From Debaryomyces hansenii CBS767 (lineage: Eukaryota > Ascomycota > Pichiomycetes > Serinales > Debaryomycetaceae): a stretch of DNA of 64,000 nt. A model generated the notes under the pieces. It did not search any database. It was not told the origin of the DNA and was given only the letters and a program-made list of their open reading frames with translations. The stretch lies in the NCBI RefSeq assembly GCF_000006445.2, contig NC_006049.2:1054001-1118000 (forward strand). The letters run 5' to 3'. The position numbers and the translations under genes are program-made. Below are positions 30,575 through 42,349 of the stretch, piece after piece; position 1 is the stretch's first letter, and each line of letters begins with the position of its first letter.

Positions 30575-31249
30575 ATGATACACAATGACCATGAAGAACT
30601 TTCAAACGAGGAATTCCAAAGTCTAAGGGAATCATGTTTGAAGGGTACGTTTTATTTTGTAATTAAGGAATTAACAAGAGTAAATGGCATACTAACTGTA
30701 GCAGCTCGAAACTCAGCATATTGTCCATATTCGAAATTCAGGTACGTATATGCGTTATTTTGATAGTTTGAGGTGATATCCAGGTCCACTGCTACAACAA
30801 AGTATATAAAATGGACGAGAAAGACATGCTAACGTTGCAGAGTTGGGTGCGTGCTAGAGACAAGCACAGGCAAACGGTTTACGGGAGCCAATGTTGAAAA
30901 TGCATCTTATGGAGCCGGCATTTGTGCAGAAAGGGCAACTATAACAAAAGCAGTGGTACGTATGAAACTGGAATCCGAGAGGAGTATTTCATAATGTTTA
31001 TGGAACGAACTAACAATTTGACAGACAGAAGGCCACAAAAAGCTTAAATTGATAGCCATAAGCGGCGATTCTGAAGAACCAATCAGTCCTTGTGGCATAT
31101 GTAGGCAATTTATTAGAGAATTTGGACCCAATGTGCCTGTATTCATGTTTAATCTGGACGGTTCCAAATTCATCAAAGTATTCTTGCAGGATTTATTACC
31201 ATTGAGTTTTGGTCCTGAAAACTTAGGAATTGAGCCAGCTCTCCAATAA
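30575..31249 (+). CDS. CDD1: CDD1, cytidine deaminase; four exons, three introns
   Basis: Exons: 30575-30644, 30702-30741, 30841-30955, 31025-31249; spliced product 149 aa. All three donors are GTACGT and each intron has a CTAAC branch core (ATACTAAC, TGCTAAC, AACTAAC) near its AG. The product carries [11 protein letters not shown], the zinc/catalytic motif [19 protein letters not shown] (Cys and Glu of CAE) and PCGICRQFI (two zinc Cys), then [12 protein letters not shown] as in tetrameric eukaryotic and bacterial cytidine deaminases. It converts cytidine and deoxycytidine to uridine forms in pyrimidine salvage. The next gene is MAP1, as in S. cerevisiae (YLR245C, YLR244C). Confidence 0.95.
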
Positions 31250-31434
31250 AACCACTCAGTTTTCATTGGAACGAGAATCCCTTCAACACTATGGCTGTTG
31301 CATGGGCAGTAAATAATCAATGTGCAATGTATAGATCTATAGTATGATGCAATTTCGCACGACTTGTATACGGGTCATCTTGAAAAATTTGGTTCCATAA
31401 TATTATCGCTTCAAGACAACAACTAATTATAGAG

Positions 31435-32550
31435 ATGTCTGCTATTTGTGCTGCTTCAAACTGTGGGAAGGAGACCACCTCTTCCTTGAAATGTCCGGTC
31501 TGTTTGAAAGAAGGTACAACTAAGGTTTTTTGTAACCAACTTTGCTTCCGTAGTAACTGGGGGAACCACAAAGCTACCCATAAGAATGAAGACGGTACGA
31601 ATGAATCTTATAATCCATTTCCAAGCTTCAACTACTCTGGTGATTTGAGACCAAGTTACCCATTATCACCAAGGAGAGCGATTCCAAAGCATATTAAAGT
31701 GCCGGACTACGCACAAAATGGTAGACCGATTAGTGAAATCAAGAACGACAGAGTTGGTAAAATAACTATATTAAGTGAAAAAGAAATCGAAAAGGTTAGA
31801 AAAGTAGGTATATTGTCTAGAGAAATATTAGATATTACAGCCAGTCATATTAAACCAGGTATCACATCAGATGAATTGGATGCTATTTTGCATAAGGAAT
31901 GTATTAAGAGAAATGCTTACCCATCTCCTTTGAACTATTATAATTTCCCTAAGTCTATATGTACATCTATTAATGAAGTTATCTGTCACGGCATTCCAGA
32001 TCAACGTAAATTAGAGGATGGTGACATAATCAACTTGGATGTGACTATTTACTACTTGGGATTCCACTCTGACCTTAACGAAACCTACTATGTGGGTGAC
32101 AAGGCTAAATGCAATCCAGAAATTGTCAACTTAGTGGAAACAACTAGAGAATGCTTAGACTTGGCAATTCAACAAGTTAAACCTGGCTTAATTTTTAGAG
32201 ACTTAGGTAACGTCATTGAAGAGCATGCCACCAAAAACAACTGTTCTGTTGTCAGAACATACTGTGGTCATGGTATCAATCAATTATTCCATTGTCAGCC
32301 TAATATTCCGCATTACGCTAAGAATAAAGCAGTGGGTGTAGCCAAGCCAGGCATGGTTTTTACCATTGAGCCAATGTTATGTCAAGGCTCTTATAGAGAT
32401 ATGAACTGGCCTGACAACTGGACTGCCGTGACTCAAGATGGTAAATATTCTGCCCAATTTGAACAAATGTTATTAGTCACTGAAGACGGAGTTGAAATTT
32501 TAACTGCTAGAAACGACCAATCTCCAGGTGGCGCTATCCCTAGAATTTAG
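31435..32550 (+). CDS. MAP1: MAP1, methionine aminopeptidase type 1
   Basis: 371 codons. An N-terminal double zinc finger (CAASNCG, CPVCLKEG, FCNQLCFRSNW, HKATHK) for ribosome association precedes the pita-bread peptidase. All five metal ligands are visible: Asp in NLDVTIYYLGFHSDLNET (two Asp), His in CGHGINQLFH, Glu in FTIEPML and Glu in AQFEQMLL. It removes the initiator Met from nascent proteins in the cytosol. It converges with the TRAX-like gene, only 7 bp between stop codons. Confidence 0.97.
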   Translation: MSAICAASNCGKETTSSLKCPVCLKEGTTKVFCNQLCFRSNWGNHKATHKNEDGTNESYNPFPSFNYSGDLRPSYPLSPRRAIPKHIKVPDYAQNGRPISEIKNDRVGKITILSEKEIEKVRKVGILSREILDITASHIKPGITSDELDAILHKECIKRNAYPSPLNYYNFPKSICTSINEVICHGIPDQRKLEDGDIINLDVTIYYLGFHSDLNETYYVGDKAKCNPEIVNLVETTRECLDLAIQQVKPGLIFRDLGNVIEEHATKNNCSVVRTYCGHGINQLFHCQPNIPHYAKNKAVGVAKPGMVFTIEPMLCQGSYRDMNWPDNWTAVTQDGKYSAQFEQMLLVTEDGVEILTARNDQSPGGAIPRI

Positions 32551-32557
32551 ATAGGTA

Positions 32558-33445
32558 TTAATAATTGTATATATTATGATCATTATAATCTACTGCTTCA
32601 TTGCCTTTGATTGACATATCGCATATCATTGTTTCAACTTTACTAATTGATTGTTGTAGCGTAAGGAGTTTTTTATCCATTATAGATCCTGCCTTGTAAT
32701 TGCGATCTGTACTAAACACACCCCTATTGATATTAACATTTGGGAATTTAAGAAAGAGTTCCTTTAAATGCTTGTTTAGATTTTTCATGAACGTCAAATT
32801 CTCCAACGATTTTAGGTTCACGGTTTTCAGTCTCTCATCGACGATGTGTGTAATGGAGTACCTCATTATTTCACCAGTAAGGTCGAACAAGCCCATCAAG
32901 TAGTCTCCCGGCAAAATAAAATCAACCTCAAATTCAACACTATCGTATGGAGCTTCAACCTCGTCTGTAATAGTGTTTTCCACCACATCAAACAATAGCT
33001 CACATAAAGCATAATTTAATAGCTTTGTATTGAACAGGTTTAATTTATAATTGTAACTTAGTATGAGACACCGTATTACGTATGAAAACTTATCATATGG
33101 TAAAACGTCTCTATTCATAATGTAATATGCAAATGTAAAGGCCTCAATCATCTCCTCAACTGAGTTTGATACGGTCGATTTCAATTGAACAAAGTTCTCA
33201 TTATAGAGAAACTTGTTATAAAGAATAGACAATTTTTCACTAATGATCTTGAGATTGGCAAGTAATTGCTCATATAGCTCCAAAGTCATCTCATTTTGGA
33301 CTCGATGGAGAGTGAAAATCATCTTTTTCGAATATGAATTTATATCCCGACATAACCTAATAACCAATTCTCTTTCGTCATGAAACTTCAACAAGTACTC
33401 TCGTGCAGGCTGAAATACTTCAGTTTTATAACCATCTTCTGCCAT
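32558..33445 (-). CDS. TRAX-like protein (translin-associated factor X family)
   Basis: 295 codons, close to human TRAX length. Family marks: DERELVIRLCRDINSYSKKM with FTLHRV (first helices), the acidic pair in SVEEMIEAFTF (E98, E101), DYLMGLFDLTGEIMRYSI (D188, E192) and the last helix KKLLTLQQSISKVETM. The two Glu and the Asp sit where TRAX carries its catalytic acids in C3PO, the TRAX/translin RNase that removes siRNA passenger strands and processes tRNA leaders. Translin itself lacks these acids, so TRAX is the better assignment. S. cerevisiae lacks the family. A translin partner would be elsewhere in the genome. Function here is inferred. Confidence 0.85.
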   Translation of the reverse strand: MAEDGYKTEVFQPAREYLLKFHDERELVIRLCRDINSYSKKMIFTLHRVQNEMTLELYEQLLANLKIISEKLSILYNKFLYNENFVQLKSTVSNSVEEMIEAFTFAYYIMNRDVLPYDKFSYVIRCLILSYNYKLNLFNTKLLNYALCELLFDVVENTITDEVEAPYDSVEFEVDFILPGDYLMGLFDLTGEIMRYSITHIVDERLKTVNLKSLENLTFMKNLNKHLKELFLKFPNVNINRGVFSTDRNYKAGSIMDKKLLTLQQSISKVETMICDMSIKGNEAVDYNDHNIYNY

Positions 33446-33520
33446 TTTTAAAAAATTATGCTAGGAATGGGGCACAATAATCTGAAGTATACTAATATGA
33501 TAAGAAGCCTTTAAAAGTTT

Positions 33521-33527
33521 AAAAAAA
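33521..33527 (-). terminator. Pol III T-run terminator of tRNA-Ile
   Basis: Seven A on the plus strand (T7 in the transcript sense) begin 5 bases after the tRNA 3' end. Confidence 0.8.
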
Positions 33528-33531
33528 TAAA

Positions 33532-33605
33532 TGGTCCCTAGCAGGATCGAACTGCTGATCTTGGCGTTATTAGCACCACGCCTTAACCAACTGGGCCAAG
33601 GGACC
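33532..33605 (-). tRNA. tRNA-Ile (AAU, read as IAU)
   Basis: Reverse complement: acceptor GGTCCCT pairing with AGGGACC, discriminator A, A box TGGCCCAGTTGGTTAAGGC, anticodon loop CTAATAA (anticodon AAT), B box AGTTCGATCCT. No intron; 74 nt before CCA addition. It closely resembles S. cerevisiae tRNA-Ile(AAU). A34 is expected to be deaminated to inosine. Confidence 0.96.
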
Positions 33606-33937
33606 ACTTTGTGCGAATTTCAGGTTGTCTCGTTTTTATTAAAAATTGTACTCAGTGGCTCTCCCTTGCCCTATATGATTACAGCCCCATAATACCAGAT
33701 TCAACAGCACTTGAACGCCTGAAATATAGCAACCACGACCATCCAGTCAATATATACATACGATTCAAGCTTCATGATTATAAGTAGTATAATTTAGGCT
33801 AAATATACTGCAAAATGGTTGAATAATATCCGGGTAACAACTAAGATTTTTCACTCAAAATGTATCGCGTTCAGAAAATGGCAAATACAAAGAATCAACT
33901 GGCAGAGTATACTTGAAGATACATTGAATAAACAAGG
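33606..33937. other. Intergenic spacer tRNA-Ile / CCT6
   Basis: A 332-bp spacer containing the tRNA 5' flank and the CCT6 promoter. AT-rich; TATATACATA at about 33751. No further gene, LTR or repeat seen. Confidence 0.5.
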
Positions 33938-35608
33938 ATGTCTTCGTCGATTCAAGTACTTAACCCAAATGCGGAGTCTTTAAGACGTTCCCAAGCATTG
34001 CAGGTAAACATTGCGGCTGCACAAGGGTTACAACAGGTTTTAGCTTCCAATTTAGGACCAAAAGGAACATTAAAATTATTAGTCGATGGATCAGGTAACC
34101 TTAAGCTTACTAAAGACGGTAAGGTTTTATTGACTGAAATGCAAATCCAGCACCCAACTGCTGTCATGATTGCTAGAGCAGCCACTGCTCAAGATGAAAT
34201 TTGTGGTGATGGTACCACCACCGTGATTTTGTTAGTAGGAGAGTTGTTGAAGGAAGCTGAAAGATTCATCAGTGAAGGAGTACACCCAAGGGTATTAGTC
34301 GATGGATTTGAGATTGCAAGAGAAGAAGCATTAAAGTACCTTGATGGCTTTAAAACCACCCCAGAAAAGTTTGACCGTGAATTCTTATTGCAGGTAGCCA
34401 GATCATCTTTGTCAACCAAGGTCAATAGCGAATTAACCGACGTTTTGACTCCTATTGTCACCGATGCGGTGTTGTCCGTATACGAAGAAGGTCAAAGAAA
34501 TTTGGATTTACATATGATTGAAATTATGACCATGCAACATGGTAGTGCCAAAGATACAGAATTGATCAAGGGATTGGTGTTAGATCACGGTGCCAGACAT
34601 CCAGATATGCCAAGAAGAATTGAGAATGCCTATGTATTGACTTTGAACGTATCATTAGAGTACGAAAAGACTGAAGTCAACTCTGGATTCTTCTACTCTA
34701 GTGCCGAACAAAGAGAAAAGTTGGTTGCCTCAGAAAGAAAATTCGTTGATGAAAAGTTGAAAAAGATTATCGATTTGAAGAACGAAGTATGTGAATTAAA
34801 CTCCAACAAGGGGTTCGTTATCATAAACCAGAAGGGTATTGACCCTATGTCGTTAGATATATTGGCCAAGAACGGCATTTTAGCTTTAAGAAGAGCTAAG
34901 AGACGTAATATGGAAAGATTGCAATTAATCAGCGGAGGTGAAGCACAAAATTCCGTCGACGATTTATCTCCATCCATCTTGGGTTTTTCTGGATTAGTAT
35001 ACGAAAATAGTCTCGGAGAAGATAAATTCACATACATTACTGAAAATAAAGAACCTAAATCGGCCACCATTTTAATCAAGGGTGCCAATAATCACGTCTT
35101 ACAACAAATTAAAGATGCCGTAAGAGATGGATTGAGATCTGTTTCCAACGTCTTGAAAGATCAATCAATTATACCTGGGGGAGGTGCGTTCTTTATGAGC
35201 TGCAATAATCATTTATTGAACACCAAGAACGAATTCTTGAGGGGAAAGAACAAGTCTGGTATAAAAGCGTTTAGTGAAGCCTTATTGGTTATTCCAAAGA
35301 CTTTGTCGAAAAATGCCGGCCTAGACTCATTGGAAACGTTATCTAACTGCCAAGACGAAATCGATGACAGAATCGTTGGTATCGACTTGAAGTCCGGCGA
35401 GCCAATGGATCCATCTATTGAGGGAGTGTGGGACTCGTACAGGGTGATGAGAAACGCAATTTCTGCTGCCACAGGCATTGCGTCTAATTTATTATTATGC
35501 GATGAATTATTGAAGGCTGGCCGTTCCTCTTTGAAAGAAGGGGGAGGTGGCCCAGGAGGTCCTGGTGGGCCTGGAGGCCCACCAATGGGAGCTCCTCCAA
35601 TGATGTAG
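33938..35608 (+). CDS. CCT6: CCT6, zeta subunit of the TRiC/CCT chaperonin
   Basis: 556 codons. Group II chaperonin signatures: [16 protein letters not shown] near the start, [19 protein letters not shown] (ATP-binding GDGTT), and [16 protein letters not shown] in the C-terminal equatorial part. The N-terminus [20 protein letters not shown] is typical of zeta rather than other CCT subunits. It ends in a Gly/Pro-rich tail ([15 protein letters not shown]) that would project into the cavity. TRiC folds actin, tubulin and WD proteins in the cytosol. CCT6 and SLY1 are adjacent in S. cerevisiae; here a zinc-cluster gene lies between them. Confidence 0.97.
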   Translation: MSSSIQVLNPNAESLRRSQALQVNIAAAQGLQQVLASNLGPKGTLKLLVDGSGNLKLTKDGKVLLTEMQIQHPTAVMIARAATAQDEICGDGTTTVILLVGELLKEAERFISEGVHPRVLVDGFEIAREEALKYLDGFKTTPEKFDREFLLQVARSSLSTKVNSELTDVLTPIVTDAVLSVYEEGQRNLDLHMIEIMTMQHGSAKDTELIKGLVLDHGARHPDMPRRIENAYVLTLNVSLEYEKTEVNSGFFYSSAEQREKLVASERKFVDEKLKKIIDLKNEVCELNSNKGFVIINQKGIDPMSLDILAKNGILALRRAKRRNMERLQLISGGEAQNSVDDLSPSILGFSGLVYENSLGEDKFTYITENKEPKSATILIKGANNHVLQQIKDAVRDGLRSVSNVLKDQSIIPGGGAFFMSCNNHLLNTKNEFLRGKNKSGIKAFSEALLVIPKTLSKNAGLDSLETLSNCQDEIDDRIVGIDLKSGEPMDPSIEGVWDSYRVMRNAISAATGIASNLLLCDELLKAGRSSLKEGGGGPGGPGGPGGPPMGAPPMM

Positions 35609-36306
35609 TTATTCGCCTTATAATAGAGAAATAATATTCATATACAGTAATATATATCCACCGAACTATTTGCAACTGTAGCACTCAACGTTTGTATTAT
35701 GCAATGCAGCCGATTCTTTGATAAAATATTCCATGCCTCGAGAATTTTACTTCTTACTGGGCGAAAAAAGTACTTTATCTTGTAACATGTGTCTATGCCA
35801 AAAGATCTTGCATATTCGGCAATCTGAATTTTTATGGGACAATATGATTTGTTTATATTTCTGATCTTCCATATGCAAGTTTAGGGCGACGTATACGTAA
35901 AGCTATTGTGCCGTTCCTCTTTAAGCCTCACTAACAATTAGGAGCAGGATAACGAAAAATAGTTCTCAGCTTTCTATACAAAACTTATACAAACTCTATT
36001 GTTAGCAAAAATAATATTTGTTAACAAGACTGTAGGCTGATAGTTTGGATCCAAAATTCTGCGTTGTCGGGTTTCAAGAACCCCAACCCCAGTTTATACA
36101 TAATTCAAGGGAAATCTCGAGTTTTTGAAAAACACCAAACAGTGATATGGATATGAATAGTAGGGACATAGAATTCATTTCCTATTAAATACGTAGCATT
36201 CCAGATTTCTGTTTATTATCGGAGAAAAAAGTGATAAAAAAAGTGACTGACAGCGACAACAATAGTGACAGCATAAACGAAATAGGGAGTACATATCTGG
36301 GACATA
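35609..36306. other. Long intergenic region upstream of the Zn2Cys6 gene
   Basis: A 698-bp spacer, the longest in the window. An ATG at 36147 opens a 13-codon upstream ORF (36147-36188) ending before the regulator's ATG at 36307. The sequence is otherwise unremarkable, AT-rich, with CAAAAATAATATTTG-like stretches near 36006. Long leaders and short upstream ORFs are common before fungal regulators; whether this one is transcribed that far upstream is unknown. Confidence 0.5.
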
Positions 36307-37149
36307 ATGGATCCGTGGTACACTGAGTTGAGTCGAAGTCGAGGAACAAGCGATGGCGCAGATGGCGAGTCTAATGGAGAGCCAAATGTGAACGAAACTC
36401 CCCATGTACCCATTTATCAACAGTTTATGCCACCCGGAGATGCTAATTTGGTACAACCAATGCTGTTAGGGATTTCTTCGGCGCTGACTATGCAAGAAAC
36501 TGAAGCACAATCGATGCCAATACAAGGCCCGTTACTGATTCCTCCACAAAACATAGACCATCTGGACGAGGGAGGAATAGCACAATATTCTGCATCGCTA
36601 GACCACGAAACTGAAGTTCAGCCACATAGATATCACCACGCCATTCCGGGCCTGTCACAAGCATCCAGTCCGTATGGTCCTCCCGGAGTATTCGCTAACA
36701 TGGGCATCGCAAATATTCCACTGACAATAGCGTCGAATACGATGGTGCCAAACCTTGATACAGAACCGCATGCTCCAGAGCAACCTACACCGCATAATAC
36801 CATCCCTATTATACTGACCAAAAAGAATACTCGACGGTATTCACGGTCATCCGACAGTCACCATGGCTCCCCAATAGACGAATCTGTCGAAATACATACG
36901 ACGAAACCCATCACTAAACGATCAAGGATGGGCTGTCTTACTTGTAGGCAAAGAAAGAAGAGGTGCTGTGAAAAAAGGCCCCACTGCACCGAGTGCCTGA
37001 GATTGGGTCTAGATTGCATTTGGCCAGTACCGGGAACTGAACATAGGAACAAGTCAAGAGATTCCCGGGGAGATAAGGACACTATTGAACATGAAGCTTT
37101 TGGAAAAATTAAGGTTCTAAGAGGTATTGTTGAATACAAAAGTAAATAA
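36307..37149 (+). CDS. Zn2Cys6 zinc-cluster transcription regulator
   Basis: 280 codons. A fungal binuclear zinc cluster lies near the C-terminus (about residues 208-240): C-x2-C-x6-C-x6-C-x2-C-x6-C in GCLTCRQRKKRCCEKRPHC then TECLRLGLDC, followed by a basic linker. The C-terminal placement and the KRPxC spacing recall Ume6 more than the usual N-terminal Gal4-type cluster, but the rest shows no Ume6 block, so I give no symbol. The N-terminal 200 residues are Pro/Gln/His-rich and presumably disordered. There is no fungal-specific middle domain; the protein is short for the class. It separates CCT6 and SLY1, which are neighbours in S. cerevisiae. Confidence 0.85.
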   Translation: MDPWYTELSRSRGTSDGADGESNGEPNVNETPHVPIYQQFMPPGDANLVQPMLLGISSALTMQETEAQSMPIQGPLLIPPQNIDHLDEGGIAQYSASLDHETEVQPHRYHHAIPGLSQASSPYGPPGVFANMGIANIPLTIASNTMVPNLDTEPHAPEQPTPHNTIPIILTKKNTRRYSRSSDSHHGSPIDESVEIHTTKPITKRSRMGCLTCRQRKKRCCEKRPHCTECLRLGLDCIWPVPGTEHRNKSRDSRGDKDTIEHEAFGKIKVLRGIVEYKSK

Positions 37150-37516
37150 TATAGACTGACATAGCCACCACACTTCATATCTACCTTGTCATGCATGAAA
37201 TAGGTGCAATTTAGCCGTTGTTACTTATTGGACATTCCTTGTATCTTTTATAACTTGAGGAAATGTCTTTCACATATCATAAAATGAAAATATTTTAGAT
37301 GAACCAAAAAGTTACTTTAATTACCATACAATAGACGATTTATTTAACAGCCATACTGTGTAGATTTTTTAATCCAACAAGTCGACTTATTACCCGAAAA
37401 GGAAGTCTACATTTTAATTACACAAAGTCGTCATTGGATAAACACGTAAATACAATTAAGATAAACTAAAGAGAAGCATAAGTTAATTCAGTATACTAAG
37501 TTAATCTACAGGCAAT
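37150..37516. other. Intergenic spacer Zn2Cys6 gene / SLY1
   Basis: A 367-bp AT-rich tandem spacer up to the SLY1 first-exon ATG. No additional gene or motif recognised. Confidence 0.5.
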
Positions 37517-39516
37517 ATGTCATTGATAGATGATTTAAGCATAAGGGACAGACAGATCTGTATGTTTGTTTTTCAAAGTCTTGCGTCTACTGGTATTTTG
37601 TAGAGAATTACTAACCTAATATAGCTACATTGGAACGAATGTTCCACTTGAATAAAGATGGATCTCCAGATTTGACATTGGCATCAAAAAGTGAAGAAAT
37701 GATCTGGAAAGTATTGGTGTTGGATTCTAAGTCACAGGCAATTATTTCTTCTGTATTGAGAGTGAATGATTTATTAAGATGTGGAATTACTGTTCATTCC
37801 TTGATTAATTCTAAGAGATCACCGTTACCTGACGTTTCAGTTATATATTTTGTTGAGCCAACCATAGAGAACATATTAGTGATCATAGATGACTTATCAG
37901 CCGACAAATATGATAATTTCTATATCAATTTCACATCAAGTATAAATCGAGAGTTATTGGAAGAGTTTGCCAAAAAGGTATCGATTTCAGGCAAATCTTA
38001 CAAGATTAAACAGGTATTTGATCAATATTTGGACTTCATAGTAACAGAGCCAAATTTATTCTCATTGGATTTGCCTGAAGTTTTCACAAAGTTTAACAAT
38101 CCAAGTACAAACGAAGATGACATTCACAAATTGGCAGAGAATATTGCGAATGGCTTATTAGCATCTATAATCACCTTGGATAGCATCCCAATCATAAGAT
38201 GTCAAAGAAATGGTCCGGCAGAGTTAGTAGCAACTCAATTGGATTCAAAATTAAGAGATTATTTAAGTAATTCAAGAAATTTGATGAGTCAATCAATTCA
38301 ACAAAGGCCCGTATTGATTATATTAGACCGTAACATTGATTTATCGTCCATGTTTTCACATTCATGGATTTACCAATGTATGGTGAGTGATGTCTTTCAC
38401 TTGAAAAGAAATACAATAAAATTGACAAAGTTCAACGATGATTCTACTTCAGTTACAAAAAACTACGATATTGATCCAAAGGATTTCTTCTGGGGTAAAA
38501 ATTCTCAATTACCATTCCCAGATGTAGTTGAGAATGCTGATGTTGAATTAAATTTATATAAGAAGGATGCACAAGAATTAACGAACAGAACTGGTATAAC
38601 TTCATTAAGTGACATCAACAATCAAGCTGGCTCTGATACTGCTCACATCCAACAAGCAGTGGATGCATTACCAGAATTAACCGCCAGAAAGGCTACTTTG
38701 GACATGCATATGGATGTTTTAGCTACGTTGTTGAAGGAATTGGAGGCAAAAAGCTTAGACAAATTTTTCGAAATCGAACAAAACTACAATAATCCGAAGA
38801 TTCAAAGCCAATTCTTAGACATATTGAAAGATAAATCAAAGAGAGATAACTCGACCGATAAATTGAGATCATTCTTAATATTAATTTTGTTGCTAGATTT
38901 ACCAGCAAGCTTTATTAATGAATGCAAAGAAATTTTACATAATGAATATCCTGAACTTAATTTGGATTCGTTCAAGTACATCCAAAAATTTAAACAGGTG
39001 ATGAAGTTATCTAATATATCTGCCTTGAATGATCAATCTTCGGGTAATTCTAGTTTCGATGCGAATGCATCTAAGAACAATACTGCGTTATTCAATGGTT
39101 TATCATCCAAATTATATGGATTAACCGAAGGAAGAATTACTGAAGGTTTAAGTTCCTTGGCAACAGGATTAAAGAAGCTTTTACCTGATAAGCAACAATT
39201 GCCAATTACAAACGCAGTTGAAGCTATTATGGATCCAACCAATGCTTCAAATAACTCTATTCAACTTACTGATGATTATTTGTATTTGGACTCAAAGTTA
39301 CGAGGTGGACATTCTAAACCACCTAAAAGACAATCATACCTTGAAGCTCAGGTTTTTGTTGTTGGAGGTGGTAATTATTTAGAATATCAGAATCTTCAAG
39401 AATGGTCAAACTCACCTAATAAACCTACCAAGAAAGTTACTTACGGTAGCACAGATATAATAACCGCAAATGAATTTTTAAAAGAGTGCTCAAACTTAGG
39501 TAGACTTGAAAATTAA
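37517..39516 (+). CDS. SLY1: SLY1, Sec1/Munc18 protein of ER-Golgi fusion; two exons
   Basis: Exon 1 37517-37559 (43 nt), intron 37560-37624 (GTATGT donor, TACTAAC branch, ATAG acceptor), exon 2 37625-39516; 644 aa. Without exon 1 the frame would open only at an internal ATG at 37639 and lose the conserved N-terminus; with it the start reads MSLIDDLSIRDRQISTLERM, matching the ISLRDMQISAILKM region of S. cerevisiae Sly1. Further family marks: IWKVLVLDSKSQAIISSVLRV, VLIILDRNIDLSSMFSHSWI, and VFVVGGGNYLEYQNLQEW near the end. Sly1 binds the Sed5 N-peptide and promotes SNARE assembly for ER-Golgi and intra-Golgi fusion. Confidence 0.95.
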
Positions 39517-39578
39517 TATACTTTCATTTTAAATCTAGATATATAAAATACATAAATCGACAACGTTGCAAGTGTAAC

Positions 39579-41373
<1,795 letters not shown>

Positions 41374-42198
41374 CTATTCAAAGTCAACTTCTTCTTCGAT
41401 TTCTTCTACCGGTTCTTTAGGTTCCTGACTTTCTGACCACTGGGTAACATCATCTATGTAGCTCAAAATAGTCGCCACAGAATCACTATCTTTGTTACAA
41501 TCTAAAGGTAAGAATTGAACCATACCAAAGTCATCAACTAGATTAGCAATAGCTTTGTTCAATTTTGCAAATTTTGGGTTTGACTCATTGTCCAGACTAG
41601 CATTTAGCAATAAAGGATCAGGGTTTAAGAACTTTTTCAATTCCTTCTTGGAGACTTCATTTTTGATCAAATCAATCTTCGACAATATGTTGATATGTGG
41701 TAATTCAAGCAAAATCATGGCTGACATAGCACTTAACGCACCTGAAAAAAATTTTGATCTATCTATGACAAACGGAGCTTCTAGTAAATACGTAGCACAT
41801 AAGTTAAAATTAAGCAGTGTTTGCAAGTGTCTTACTATAGTCGGCAACACAGGTATATGTGTATATAATTCAATTTGTCCAGGACAATCAAAAATTAAGT
41901 ATTCGTCGTTAAAATCTCCAATTTCTTCATCCAACCAATCTAAATTATTCATCAAAAACTCAAAGCAGTAAATCAACGCTCCATTTGGCCCTAAATCCAT
42001 TTCTTCCATCACGTCTTGTAAAGAAATTAAATCTCTTATGTCAATAGTAAATTCATATTCTGATGGCTCAGCTGCTGGATCCAAATTAACAATATGTGCT
42101 CTACGACCTATGGATTGCATATGTGTGATAATAGAATTACAGAAAGTGGACTTTCCCACACCTGCAGGTCCCAATGCTAATACTCCAACTCTTGACAT
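41374..42198 (-). CDS. GPN3: GPN3, GPN-loop GTPase
   Basis: 274 codons. P-loop [13 protein letters not shown] at residues 10-22, the GPN insertion in [11 protein letters not shown] near residue 71, switch [11 protein letters not shown], and NKxD as SKIDLIK. Length and sequence agree with fungal Gpn3 throughout ([20 protein letters not shown]). GPN GTPases act in the cytosol in assembly and nuclear import of RNA polymerase II, with Gpn1/Npa3 and Gpn2. The tail is acidic ([10 protein letters not shown]). Confidence 0.96.
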   Translation of the reverse strand: MSRVGVLALGPAGVGKSTFCNSIITHMQSIGRRAHIVNLDPAAEPSEYEFTIDIRDLISLQDVMEEMDLGPNGALIYCFEFLMNNLDWLDEEIGDFNDEYLIFDCPGQIELYTHIPVLPTIVRHLQTLLNFNLCATYLLEAPFVIDRSKFFSGALSAMSAMILLELPHINILSKIDLIKNEVSKKELKKFLNPDPLLLNASLDNESNPKFAKLNKAIANLVDDFGMVQFLPLDCNKDSDSVATILSYIDDVTQWSESQEPKEPVEEIEEEVDFE

Positions 42199-42349
42199 GC
42201 TTGTTTACCAACTTCTTAATGTGAAATCTATTTAACTAATATGCTTAGTTATCTTCAGTTGATGCAGCATTTAAAGATGAGCTGTCGTGCGCGAACCTCA
42301 ATATTATAGTATATAATGGGTATATGGGATGAATAAATAAGTCTAATAG

